A stretch of 31,103 nt of DNA from Rodentolepis nana (taxonomy: Eukaryota > Platyhelminthes > Cestoda > Cyclophyllidea > Hymenolepididae), in contig UZAE01012205.1 in NCBI GenBank assembly GCA_900617975.1, forward strand, positions 1 to 31,103. The letters run 5' to 3'. Every line of letters starts with the position of its first letter. The stretch's first letter is position 1. The position numbers and the translations under genes are program-made. The notes under the pieces are model-generated. The model was not told the DNA's origin. It was given only the letters and a program-made list of their open reading frames with translations, and did no database searches. Of this stretch, positions 13,216 to 24,356 are shown piece by piece.

Positions 13216-14298
13216 AGATTAACATTAACAAAGTTTAGAACTGTAATAACAAAATGATTGTTTGAAATAATTAGCTCGAAATGTTAAATTAAATAAAATA
13301 TTAAGCAATCATGACCAGAAAGATCAAGTACTGCTGATAATGTGATTGATCTGATCTATATTATTTGAAATATCTATTTAATTCACATATCTTCATTATA
13401 TGATAGATCTTTTAATTACGATTTTACAAAACTGATGCTAATTACAAGTGTCTAGTTTTATAAATATCACATCACCACTTATTTAAAACATTCAGCATAA
13501 ACTGCCAAGAATTAAGTTTTATTCAACCTTTCCTTAATCTGCAATATGCTTCCATAGAAAACTGTCATTGTTTAAAATCGATTACATTTACCAATCGGAA
13601 TTAGGCAGAGCAGAAAAGTTAATTCAAAGTTATACTTCGTCAGTTAGACAGAATGGGAAAATTCTTGAACGCTGAAGCTACTTTTGCATATTTCAACTGG
13701 TCTCTGAATGCATTTCTTTCTGATGTGGGAAGGAAATTCAGACGTTGTGTAAAGTTCTAGCTTTTTAATATTCCCACATTTAGAAATATACAGATGAAAA
13801 TTTCAAGAATTGACAATAAAGTGATTTTCATTAAAATGTTCTAGTTTTGTCTTGTTTTGCTTTATCCTCTTCATTTTAAGGGAGATATGCGTTAAGCATA
13901 AAAGGCAAGTAATTTATAAAATTTCTTAGCAAAATGAAGATGCTGCCAAACGTTTTTTGATGCTATCGGATGAGGAACCACATCGATTTGCAGTTGCATT
14001 AAATGCCTACAATTAATATTTCTACAACAGCTTTGGAGCCAATATTAGACGTGTACATTAGATTGTAGTAATTAACAGTATTATGCATTATGTGAAACTT
14101 CGAGCGTATTAATTTTACCAATTTTGTATTTAGTCACCTATGCATATCACGCCCTCCTATATTACCCCATTTGTCTGACATTTTGCAATTCTCTTTCCTA
14201 GTAAATTAACAATGAGCCATGTAATCGATTAACAAACGAACGTAATTCCCAAATGAAATAAGTATCTATAAATATGAATTAATGATAATTATTAAAAT
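13216..14298. other. Intergenic, no gene seen
   Basis: AT-rich, no open frame of note and no copy of the repeat families. Confidence 0.5.
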
Positions 14299-14625
14299 TC
14301 ATTTATTTATTTATTTCAAATGTTAGGCATTTTGATAGTTACCATTACCCCTTTAGTTGACTTCGGGCTTCACAGAAGGGAGGAACATTAAAGTGAGAAG
14401 AAATGGCCGGGAGAAAAGAAGAGCGACTCACAGATGTAAAAGACAGACAGACACAAAGGCAAATAAAAGTCTAGATGATTACTGTGAAAGGGGTCGAATA
14501 TGACATACCGTGGGGTCATGGTAGTTTGAAGTGAGAAGCCAACTGCCAGTTAATGGACTTTTTTGGCCGTATGAGTATACGTTGCCCAGAGTGGACAACG
14601 TGGAGGTAAGTCTATCGCACACGCC
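14299..14625 (-). mobile_element. SINE-like element, copy 6 (family A)
   Basis: About 327 bp, minus sense, with tail TTTATTTATTTATTT at the left and head GTAAGTCTATCGCACACG at the right. A perfect 14-bp target-site duplication ATAATTATTAAAAT lies at 14285-14298 and 14626-14639. The (TTTA)n tail is the best-preserved one in the window, suggesting a relatively recent insertion. Confidence 0.87.
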
Positions 14626-17600
14626 ATAATTATTAAAATAGAAAACATTTAATTTGCCTTATAAAAACTAACAAAATCTACTAGTGTCTGGTGTGTGAAA
14701 AACTATTGTTAGAATACATTATAACCCACTGTTTTTTTAAAGCTAATGCACATTTGGTCTATGTGTGGCAAAATGAGGTAAATCCGTACGACCATCCACC
14801 CTATCAAATGAAACCAGCGAATCAACGTTAAGAATTGAGTAAACAAACTTATTTTGTAACTCAGTGAGAGGTTCAGAAAATCCTAACGTGGAAATGGAAA
14901 GCACCTTTTGTATAACCGGACTATAAACAATGAGTGAAGGGAAAAAACACCTTTCGATGGTTCTAATCCTTTTAAGTTAAGTAGTACTTGACAATGTTTT
15001 ACTAATAGTAATAATAATAGGTTGTTTCATACACCTAATTTCTCCCTTTATCAATGTCGTTACAAATGCGAGCTTTCTAAATAAAATATACTAAATTTAG
15101 TATTTATTTATTCGCCTATATCTCTAATGATATTTTTCAGATCTCATATTTTAATAGCCTCTTATGAAGAGATATAAACTTAAAATAAAAAAATTCCCTG
15201 TAAAATCAAGACCATAACTGCCCTTAATTTGGACCAATTGTGAAAATCTTTCAGAAATTGGTATATCTATGTTTGTTATCTATTTTTTGAAAGTTCAATC
15301 ACTTTTTTTAATTTGTTTTTATTGTGGTGTGATGAAATTTTACGCACAGTAAAATTTAGGCTACTAACTATTTTTCAGTAGAGCAAAATTACGTAAAGCA
15401 TTTTAATAGAGATGGAGTAATTAATGTAATGTCACATGATTTTGACATTCAAATAATGAAAAAGAAATAACTGCACCTTAATATAAAGAATATGCGTAAT
15501 TTAGTAAAAGCAAATATACATACATTGAAATTTCACTGTATTAAATGTAACAGGAACAACAATCACTCTAAGCTGAAGTAGTTGAAGCACAAGTTAGAAA
15601 AGCCAGATTTGAGTAACCAAACATGGTGTTTAATTCTAGTCAGCACGAGAGGTGTGGAAGAATTAGATTCTATTCTAAGAATGGCTTTATAAATGGTTGG
15701 TCTTCCAAAGTGAACATTTTCTAGTTAAAGTGGTGAAAAATATCAAAGTGGCTGGCCTCTTCATCTTACTGCGAATAAGTTTGTTTTCCTTCCATTGTAA
15801 CTTCTATTTACAAAATCTATTATAACTTGCTTTAGTTTCTCGAACCACACCATTTTAGACTAAACAAACCTGCTGTTTGATCGCACTCTCCCATTTGTTC
15901 CAACCGTCAAGCCCCTGTCCCACTGTATTTAATTAAACACTACACGATGTTATAGTCAACTCCCAAAAATCATGAAATGCGTGCTCAATTGTGTTTGATA
16001 AATGACTATCAAGCACTTTAGTGGCATTAGAAGCACCACTGAGATAATAGCTCAAGTCAAAAATTGGAGATTAACTATAGCCAGATTACGACAAGAATCG
16101 TATCCATTGTTTCAATCATTATTATTTTTATTAGAATAAATTATATTCTGGGCCATAAGTCTATATCTGCATCAGAATCACAACGTTCGAATTTCGAAAA
16201 AGTATTAATAAATATAGTTCAAGATATTTATGAAGACTTCAAACCAGCTTTATGCCATTCGATTGATGTCTGATTACTGACAAACACAACTAATAAGATA
16301 TAAGTAAACAATTTTACATCCATAGCGTTGGGAACTTATTGAACCTCAAGAATTTTCAAGAAGTCTTTCGTTATTCCAAGTGTTGATTTAATAATGCTCC
16401 TGGGGCTGTCTGAGGAACCTCATTCGCCATAGAATACTCTGGAATATGCCACCGCTCGTGCATAAAACTCTCAGCAAATGAGAAATTGAATTTATGCAAC
16501 GTAGAATAATATTACTTATACCTATGGACTAATCATGAGGGTGATTTGTTGACTAGTGCAATGAACGTCCTCTAAGTCATTCGTTTGGTTTACTGATTGT
16601 TAGTTTCCAGAGCAATCTTGAGAATATGATATACATCGTTTGCGCTACAACATATGCTGTCAATCTTATATACGCACATATCGCGAGTTCTTCAGGATTG
16701 TCAAAGGGAAAGGACAGATATACAATGTGATATTGACCTCTACGACAATGCTTCACCAAGCAGTTTTAAATAATGGTTTACCCTTTGTTTATATGATTAT
16801 AGAGCAGTTAATAGAATTTCCCACTAGCTTAATACAAAATCCGGTCTAATCTCATGAAAGTAGGATGTGATATGGAGAAATTTGAGAAATTTGAATCCCC
16901 ATTTATCAAAACATTTTCTAGTGTCCTGGCCCCAGTCAGCACTAGACATATTGCTTCATTTTTCAATGCCCCTAAAATTCACCTAAATCGATTATTTAAG
17001 GCATATCGTATAATTTAAAATGGTGGCTTATGGATACATTGGTCAGTAGCTTTTCAGAGCCCTTGAGAAGCCTGACTGTCATGGATGTCTCATAGAAGCA
17101 CTTCTTCCCACTTGTCAGTCCTTTAAACCGTATCACTGCAGTTGTGCACAATTAAATGGATTACTTTAGGTAACATGTTTCCCAGAAAACCCCCATCCAT
17201 AACAATTTGCCAACTGTCTTAAGGCCATAGTTCCTACGAAAAGCTATCAAAATAAATATGAGGGAAAATACTCTGAATTCCCTACAGGACAATGTAAAAA
17301 TTCAATATTGATTCAACATTGATTTTCCAAAATCACGATTCATTTCTTTTTACTGAGAAGAAAAAGAACGCCGCTCTTTTGGACTTATGACAACACACTG
17401 AAGGCAATTGATTTAATATTTGGCTCATTTGCACATTGTAACATTTCTCTACTTTGAGGAGCAAACTTCCACTTAGTTCACTCCCAGTGCATAATTGGCG
17501 TGGCGCTATGACTACCTTATCCAAACTTGGCCATTGCAATTCGTTTTAACCGATGTGTACATTGATTTACACATTTCCGTGTATGCATTGTCCACTTACT

Positions 17601-17683
17601 TGAAGTCTCTCATTTGAGTTACTCATATCATTTTATTTTCGAATTCTCACTATAATTCTGGATAATATTATATTCTGATGCAG
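14626..17683. other. Intergenic, no gene seen
   Basis: About 3 kb of AT-rich sequence. Short open frames at 16064-16273 (+), 16640-16849 (+) and 17333-17539 (minus) lack domains, splice context or plausible composition. No RNA gene or repeat-family copy seen. Confidence 0.5.
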
Positions 17684-18006
17684 AGGTGCGCAATAGACTT
17701 ACCTCCACGTGGTGCACCCTGGAAAACGTATACTTATACGGCAAAAATCTATTTATCGGCAGTTGACTTCTGACTTCAAACTACCATGGCCAGACTATTT
17801 ATCATATTCGATCCCTTACACAGTACTCATCTTATATTTTCTATGCCTTTGTGTCTGTTTGTCTCTTTTACATCTGTGAATCGCTCTTCTTTCCCCCTCT
17901 CGACTTTTTGTCACTTTGATGTTCCTTCCCCCCCCCCCTGTGAAGCCTGAAGTCAACTAAAAGGCTAATGGTAACTATCAAAACGCCTGCCATATGATAT
18001 AAATAA
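17684..18006 (+). mobile_element. SINE-like element, copy 7 (family A)
   Basis: About 323 bp, plus sense, ending in GATATAAATAA. A perfect 14-bp target-site duplication ATATTCTGATGCAG is at 17670-17683 and 18007-18020. A C run near 17930-17938 parallels the G run of copy 4. The insertion lies about 380 bp upstream of the SMYD4-like start codon in the same orientation, so it is part of that gene's 5' flank. Confidence 0.88.
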
Positions 18007-18289
18007 ATATTCTGATGCAGTATATTTACTACTTTCTACTAAGTAATTGGGTATCTCTCCAAGAATTCGCCTTCCTAATGCAGGAAATTCGTTAATAGAC
18101 TAGAAGTAAGATAGTCTTAGCGAAGCACCGGCCTTTTCTAGGTCGTGAATTCAATTTAAGAGTTCATATGGGCAGTTTATACGTAATTTGACTTCCGTAT
18201 TTAATTATTAGTCTCTATACATTAATTAATTAAAATTAGCCATAGTTCCACATCGATTATGTGAGTTTGATTACTGCACTGCTCAACAG

Positions 18290-18296
18290 TATAAAG
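18290..18296 (+). promoter_or_regulatory. Possible TATA box of the SMYD4-like gene
   Basis: TATAAAG about 90 bp upstream of the predicted start codon. Position and sequence fit a core promoter, but such strings are common in AT-rich DNA and no strong initiator was identified. Confidence 0.25.
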
Positions 18297-18385
18297 GGTC
18301 TAACACATTGGTAAGCATAATTTCATATTAATATCACTCAAAAATGTTCATTTGAATTCCATTTATGTCACAGTAAAGGTGCATT

Positions 18386-21300
18386 ATGGATCTTGAAGTA
18401 AGAATTACTATAAAACTTTATTGGAAAACCTAAATCATTATTATTATTATTCATATTTCACAGCGCATAGATGCGGAAAGTTTAGTGCAAACAATCACAG
18501 ATTCACTCGAATCGGCAATGCACCAGCCACTTGTGATTCAATTTAAATGCATCGTCAGTAAGGCATTGCCTTCCCTAGGAGCCAATTGGAAGCAGAAATT
18601 TTACCAGTTCCAAACCGACTTCCAGCGTGTCACCTATCTCCTTAAAGCTATTGAATCTTCGACAGGCAGTAAGTTCTTTTTTTGTTAATTCTGCACCATT
18701 ATTTAACCATTAAACTTGTTTTAGAATATAAAAGAGGAGTTGATAAGCTTGGATTGAACACCACAAGAGAGGAAATACTTAGAGGCAATGGCAAGTCTGA
18801 TGAAATATCAAAACGCTATTTAACATACGGAAATTTGGCGATTATGGAAAGCGATAGAAATGCAGGCCTGGCTGCGTCAACCAAGGCTGTTTTTTATGCC
18901 ACCTCACCTAAGCAATTAGCGAGAGCATTGGCTCAAAGAAGTAGAATACTCTACCAGAATGAACTGCACGGTGAAGCTATTGGGGAGGGATTAAAGGCAT
19001 TGAAAGTAAGAATCTCTTTCCATTTTCCTATATTGTCTTAAATGGGCCATTAAAAATTATCAATTTCGATCGGTCAGCGTTAGAAATGAGTATGTTTATG
19101 AGCATTTCAACCAACTTTGCAATTGTTCATTACTAAAAATCACTAGATCCCTAATAATGATTAAGAGGAGTTTGTGGGACACGTCATCGCTTAGTCAACA
19201 TCACGTTCAAACTTGCGTACGGATCAGGTGCGGCGACCTCACTGACATTAACCAATCAGGGACGCCCATTTGTTTTACCGGATTCGCCATGTTGATAATG
19301 ACTAAGTTCCTTCCTACACACACGACTGACGTGCTACGTAGTAAATAAACGTATCCCTTCTCGCTCGCCTCTTTCCTCCATAGCTTTGCAATAGCAGCTA
19401 GTTTGGGAGGCTCATCGATAGTAGAGATAAATGAGTACAGTCTAGGCTTATTTGGTGTAGCAGTCCGCTACAAATTGGCGCATGCGTGTACACATAGGCT
19501 TGAGGTGCGCCGTACAACTTCGCGTACTGTTTGAGGACAAGAGCACGCAGCCAATAGCAGCTCAATGACCCTCATTTGTTTTATCAAATCCGCCATGTTG
19601 TATGACTGGTTTCCTTCCTGTAAACACTTTATCCGTGATATACGTATTGAATAAACGTGCTCCGTGCTACATGTCTGTTCCCTTATAGCTGGGCTATAGC
19701 TTAGCTGGTTCTGGGAGTCTAGCTAGATGTTGGAGAATTTGCCATAGAGATTTCTGAGTCAGTCAGGCTTTACTAAGGTAGCAATCCGCTACAAGTTCAT
19801 AATACAGATAGTAAACGTAGAAATCCTAATTTATTCCAACTCTTTTGGAACAAAAATTCCGATACTTTTAAATATCATCAAAATCGAGGAAGCAGAATTT
19901 ACTACTTGGAATGTGCTTACTTCGGTTTTGATGATTATGGTGTTATTGGCGACAGACTTGGCCATTAAATACGGTTTTGGATACGCTGACTTTGCAAAGA
20001 CCACCGATTGCAGTTTGGTTCAGAGCTCTTTGCACCCGCCACCTCACTACCCCACTAACACGAGCATCAACATGACCCCAGATCCCAGATTGTTCTAGAG
20101 GTATGAGATTGTTTAACCATTCTACCACTGTGTGCTTCATAATAGGAAATATCAATCGGTAAATATATCAAGGCAAGCATATGCCTGAAAAATTGTGCAT
20201 TTATCAATTAATGAAAGAAGACTTTAGCACCACAATTGGCACAACCGGATGTTTCGATCAATCAGTTAGTTCGTGGTTCCAGCAAGAATGTATGTCTATC
20301 TGGAACAAGTTTATGCTTTAGATATCATAACTAGAATCCGCTTTGGTAGTGAGTACATTTAGACAGGTATAAATTTGCCTTACTCTGCGTGTTGGAGCAT
20401 AAATTAGACGAAGAAACGCAATCGTTAAAAATAAAGTATGATCAATGCCAAATAATGGCACTTAGATGTAGGGAGTCACTTATCAGAGTCCTGTGAAAGG
20501 GTGATGGAGTGAACGAACTCACAGTACAGAAGGAATTTGGCGTGGCTTTGTGCCAATATAAGAGGTGAAAGCAGACCAATGAGTAAGATGATTCTTAATA
20601 ATGTGGTATGTTTGAATTTTCTCTTGAATGGATATGAAGACAATATGCAAATTGCTTGCGTATTTTTCAATATATATTGTGTAACTTTCATGAAAATAAC
20701 AGTCTTACTCCTTTCCAATTTTCGTGATACTTGTTAGGGCTTGTAAAGTAGTGGTTTTACTCATCGGGTCATCAAAAGTATTCATATTTTAGCTACCTTG
20801 TTCTCAATTTGAAATCGGAAACATTCATGTGACTTTGGGGCACTGTTACTTTGAAAAGAAAATGTTCCCAGAATCAAAATCACATTATATTCAAGCCTTA
20901 AAAATCCTCACCAGAGACAATGGCCAAAACTATTTGGATGCTGACGCAGGATTGAAACGCTGCATTTCCGAAGAAGGTAAAAACGAAAGTCACCAATACG
21001 AGCCTAAATGGAAGTGCCTCCGTTCGAAAGCGCCAGATTTAAAAGACATCGAACGGGAGGCGGCAGCAAGTATCACGGAAGCCAAAATGACCGACACCTT
21101 GAATGCTGAAGAACCCAAATTTCTGTCGGCGCCAAGCAACACTCTAAGAATGAAATACGCTGGAAGTGAAGGATATGGTTGGACCATGCAATTAACTCGC
21201 AATGTGAATATAGGTAATAAGATTGGTTGAGAAATATGCTCTACTGTTAAATTTACACTTCATATCTCTGTTTTTTTGTATCTGAGAAGCTTCAACTTAT

Positions 21301-23197
21301 TCCTGAGAATAAGTTTATAATTATGCCACTAAGGCTAAGCATAGCTATTTTCAAAATGTATATCAGTTTGTGAATTGAGCCATTTACCTTTTTTAGGTGA
21401 TATATTAATTGTTGAAAAGCCATGGGCTATGAGCTTATGGAAGGAGCGGACAAAGTATTGCTATTACTGCTGTAAGAGATGTCACAACCTCGTACCCTGT
21501 TCCAATTGTCCCCATGTATGTCGATTCCTATCGAACTTTACTGCTCTTTGATAATTGAGTTCAACCGCAAATTTCAAATTTAGGTGGGATTTTGTAGCGA
21601 AGAGTGTGAAAAGAGTTCAAAGGAGCCCTTGGAGTTACCTGAAGACGGTAATAAGCACATCTACGACTGTAAGGGTCTTTGTCCTGCTATTATATTTGAT
21701 GACGACATTGAATCAATGCATACAGCCTACAACTGCTTAGCAAAAGTCCCCCCAAACAGGCTTCTTGACTATATTTGTTCCACCGGATCTTATGCGGTAA
21801 ATTAAGTACACTTTAATGTCCCATCAAATAGTGAATAGTTTATTTAATACCTTTCCTACTACTACTACTACAAGAGTGGAAGGGGCCATCAGGCGTTCAA
21901 AGGGTCAGAAGAGGTTCGACGTGCTCCACCGTCGGTTTTTGATCCATCTGACTACTCTTCAATTTCATTTTTGACCACTTGCTCAGACCAACGCCGAGAT
22001 GGAACACTTGAGTATTTCACTAAAGCTGCTGTGTTCATGACTTTTTGTCTCTATGTAAGACATTTCTATCTCTTAACCGGTTTTACTAATTTGATTTTCT
22101 TACCTAATCAAAGAATAAAAGTATGGTTTTGCAGAAATCAAAGAGTTTGAAGGTTTAAAATCAAGTATTATCTTGATCTGACATTATAATCCGTCCTATC
22201 ATCATTTCATGAGTACTCAGATGAAATTGTAACAATAGAGAATGTGCAGTCGACTTGCTTGAGATCTTTTCCATCAAGGATTAGTAGTAATGAGCTTGAT
22301 TAAAAATGTCAGAAATCCTTAGATATGAGGGTTCCCTACGCCTTTTTAATAAAAATCCTTTGTAAGCCACAATATTTCTCCCTAAAATACATTTCATTTT
22401 TCCAGCTCGAAGGATATCCAATGGAGTGGTTCGATGAGACAGATCTTTTTTACAGCGATCCATCTTCCTCCAACCGTCCTGAAATTATTCCAGCAAGTTG
22501 GATTGCTGCCTGCCTGCTCTATCATATTCAAGCGATGGATGTGAACTACTTCGGGATAAATGAAAATTTTTTGAATCCCTCGTATTCGAAAGAATTGGCT
22601 GCCGCTGTTTATCCAACAATATCATTAATAAATCACTCATGCAATCCAAATGTTGCCATCAAGTGCACTGATAAAGGAGTCGCGTTTATTCATGCATTGC
22701 GACCTATTCAAGCAGGAAGTGAAATTTTTCTTTCATACAAACCCCCTTTCTATTTTAATTCGACTCAAGAGCGACGAGATTTGCTCCAATCACAATACTA
22801 CTTCGACTGTGAGTGTGAAGCCTGTAGTAATGACTGGAGCAGAAACACCGTGAATAGTCCGGAGAAGCTCATATGCCAGAGTTGCCAGAAAGTCTTTATT
22901 GAAAATATGGACGGATGCCCAGTGTGTAAATCAAGAGGTTCCATGCTGATATTAAGACATTTTCGTGAAGAGGTGATTCCTTGTTTGAGAAGAATTCTCC
23001 TCAAGGCCACGTGTAGTCTTGAAGATTTGAAATACGCAACTACTAGCGCTGATAAGGCTCTGCAGTTTATACAGCAGCCTTCCTCTGTATATTACCTGTG
23101 GAAAGACTTGTATACTGATATTCTATCTAGTATCTATGGCAATCGAACCCTTGAGCCGTGGGTTGAGGATGGCAGTTCTGAGTCATCCAGTGTATGA
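18386..23197 (+). CDS. SMYD4: SMYD4-like TPR/MYND/SET protein (probable lysine methyltransferase), 8 exons
   Basis: Exons I assemble: 18386-18397, 18464-18668, 18725-19005, 20793-21213, 21397-21515, 21584-21796, 21875-22054 and 22406-23197. All introns are GT-AG, phases match, and the product is 740 residues (human SMYD4 is about 800). The start is bounded by an in-frame TAA at 18374. TPR-like helices occupy roughly residues 95-215. The MYND zinc finger has its eight ligands (C328, C331, C341, C344, C350, C354, H371, C375). The SET domain closes with NHSCNPN (553-559) and a conserved-type Tyr588. Post-SET cysteines follow in FDCECEAC (C612, C614, C617), then a further CxxC...CxxC (634-651) and a helical C-terminus. 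By family knowledge this would transfer methyl groups from S-adenosylmethionine to protein lysines; the substrate is unknown. Arthropods have several SMYD4 paralogs, so orthology to one is not certain. The tiny first exon and the exon 3-4 join, where a few TPR residues may be missing, are the least sure parts. Confidence 0.88.
19173..19472 (+). mobile_element. LTR-like repeat, intron copy a (family B)
   Basis: Begins TGTGGGACACG and ends CCGCTACA, so it has TG...CA termini, and carries AATAAA at 19344-19349. Its last third (CTCCATAGCTTTGCAATAGC, then GGTGTAGCAGTCCGCTACA) matches the other family B copies. It is followed by AATTGGCGC, where a primer-binding site would sit next to a 5' LTR. It abuts copy b. 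The pair is flanked by AGTT (19169-19172 and 19794-19797), a 4-bp duplication as left by LTR-element integrases. Confidence 0.6.
19473..19793 (+). mobile_element. LTR-like repeat, intron copy b (family B)
   Basis: Directly follows copy a without internal coding sequence. The last ~170 bp (AATAAACGTGCTCC at 19650, then TATAGCTGGGCTATAGCTTAGC, then GGTAGCAATCCGCTACA) closely match the copies at 24357 and 26649 and clearly differ from copy a. Its head is not TGTGGGACAC, so it is either truncated or preceded by a short piece of element leader. The matching AGTT duplication outside the pair suggests one original insertion later reshaped by recombination or internal loss. Confidence 0.55.
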
Positions 23198-23283
23198 TGA
23201 TTAATCTCGAAATTAGTGCATTTATAGAATATGTTACGAAATTCAGAATTGAGACAACTGCTAAAGTTATGGAGAGAATTTAT

Positions 23284-23289
23284 AATAAA
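23284..23289 (+). terminator. Candidate poly(A) signal of the SMYD4-like gene
   Basis: AATAAA about 87 nt after the TGA stop (23195-23197), a usual distance for a 3' UTR signal. Confidence 0.4.
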
Positions 23290-23582
23290 TTTGTTCAAGA
23301 ATCCCTATGTATGCTATGCTATTTAAAAGCAAGTGAATTTCTACTTGCCAAGTATATACACTATATACTGACTCTGAAACGTTGACTCCAAAGATGGGCT
23401 CTTAATTGTGTTGCTACTAAAAAATGGTTTTGAGCGCATAACGTTGAATTTAAGACAAATATAATTATTGAAATGGTAGATAAGAATGCCACCAAAGATG
23501 TCAACTTGGGTTGTTTTCCAGGTAGTTCAAGAGGAAAGTTGCAGAGCACATAAACAAAGTAAACTCACACTTATTCAGGCAG

Positions 23583-23910
23583 GCTTGAGTGCGCCCTCTT
23601 GCAACATCACGTAGGGAGTAAGTGCGGTCGTGAGTACGGAGAACACACAACCAACCGCCAATCAATAGTCCTCCCTTGGCTTATCAAACCCGCCATGTTA
23701 ATGAATTGACCAAGCGCCTTGTCGACAGCCTCATCACACACGGAAATCCCAAGTAAATGTGTCCCACGTGATACGTCTGTTCCCCCACCCCCATCCCCCT
23801 ATAGCTTTGTGGTGGCTTAGTTAATTCAATGAGTCTTTCAAAACATAGGAGAATCTGTCATAGAGATTTTTGGGCATAGTCAATACTTATTAGTGTAGCA
23901 ATCCGCTGCA
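23583..23910 (+). mobile_element. LTR-like repeat, copy c (family B), diverged
   Basis: The interior matches copy b: GGCTTGAGTGCGCC near the left, TTATCAAACCCGCCATGTT in the middle, and TAGTGTAGCAATCCGCTGCA at the right end. The TG-starting left terminus is not recognisable and no flanking duplication was found, so the left boundary is approximate. Confidence 0.5.
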
Positions 23911-24352
23911 AAGTCTTCTTCGATGAAGATCAGCCATTAAGCTAGACCTTTAAACATTCTGGCTCTGTGAGTCGTGATACTAAGCACGTATAAAATTCTC
24001 CTTTTACAGCTTTTGTGTTTTTATATCAATAATTTCACAAATTCCTATATTTTTCGATCATTAATCGTTCAATTCTTACATATGAATAAGGAAAGTTGCG
24101 AGAAAAATGTTTTAGCTACAAAATTAACAACAATCTTACTCCTATTATTATTCTTCACTACTGAAGCTCCAGCAAGTGGCATGTTTATCAAATTTCATCC
24201 ATCCATGGAAAATCGCAAGGTTTCAAATTGTTTGAAAGACCAATTCTTGTATAATTATATCATGGGGAAATTTGGAAATAACCATAGACAAGCACTTTAA
24301 CTGCTCCCTACAAGTACTATTTGACATAAAATGTTTTGAGTAAGCTTGTAGT
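23911..24352. other. Spacer with one short unrecognised open frame
   Basis: Between two family B copies. A plus frame ending at 24300 contains, from an ATG at 24081, about 72 codons with a Leu/Ile/Phe-rich segment (LTTILLLLLFF) after a basic stretch, superficially like a signal anchor. There is no homology I recognise, no splice context and no supporting flank, so I treat it as probably chance. Confidence 0.3.
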
Positions 24353-24356
24353 AAAT

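Larger units (their letters stand above)
19006..20792 (+). other. Large third intron of the SMYD4-like gene
   Basis: Starts GTAAGA after the AAA codon at 19003-19005 and ends TTTTAG at 20792. At 1787 nt it is far longer than the gene's other introns (56-351 nt). About 620 nt is the LTR-like insertion at 19173-19793. The remaining part (19798-20792) has only short chance frames on both strands. A small skipped exon here cannot be excluded, because the TPR alignment is slightly short at this join. Confidence 0.7.

Noticed and set aside
13054..13257. 67-codon plus-strand frame ending in IYIYIYR
   Set aside because: Runs through the (TA)n microsatellite and lies out of frame with the more coding-like reading of the same stretch.
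19913..20155. Short overlapping frames on both strands within SMYD4-like intron 3
   Set aside because: They sit in an intron, overlap each other on opposite strands and show no recognisable domain.
23974..24300. 108-codon frame with a hydrophobic segment, possible secreted peptide
   Set aside because: The longest form begins at GTG, not usable here. The ATG form is 72 codons with no homology or gene context.
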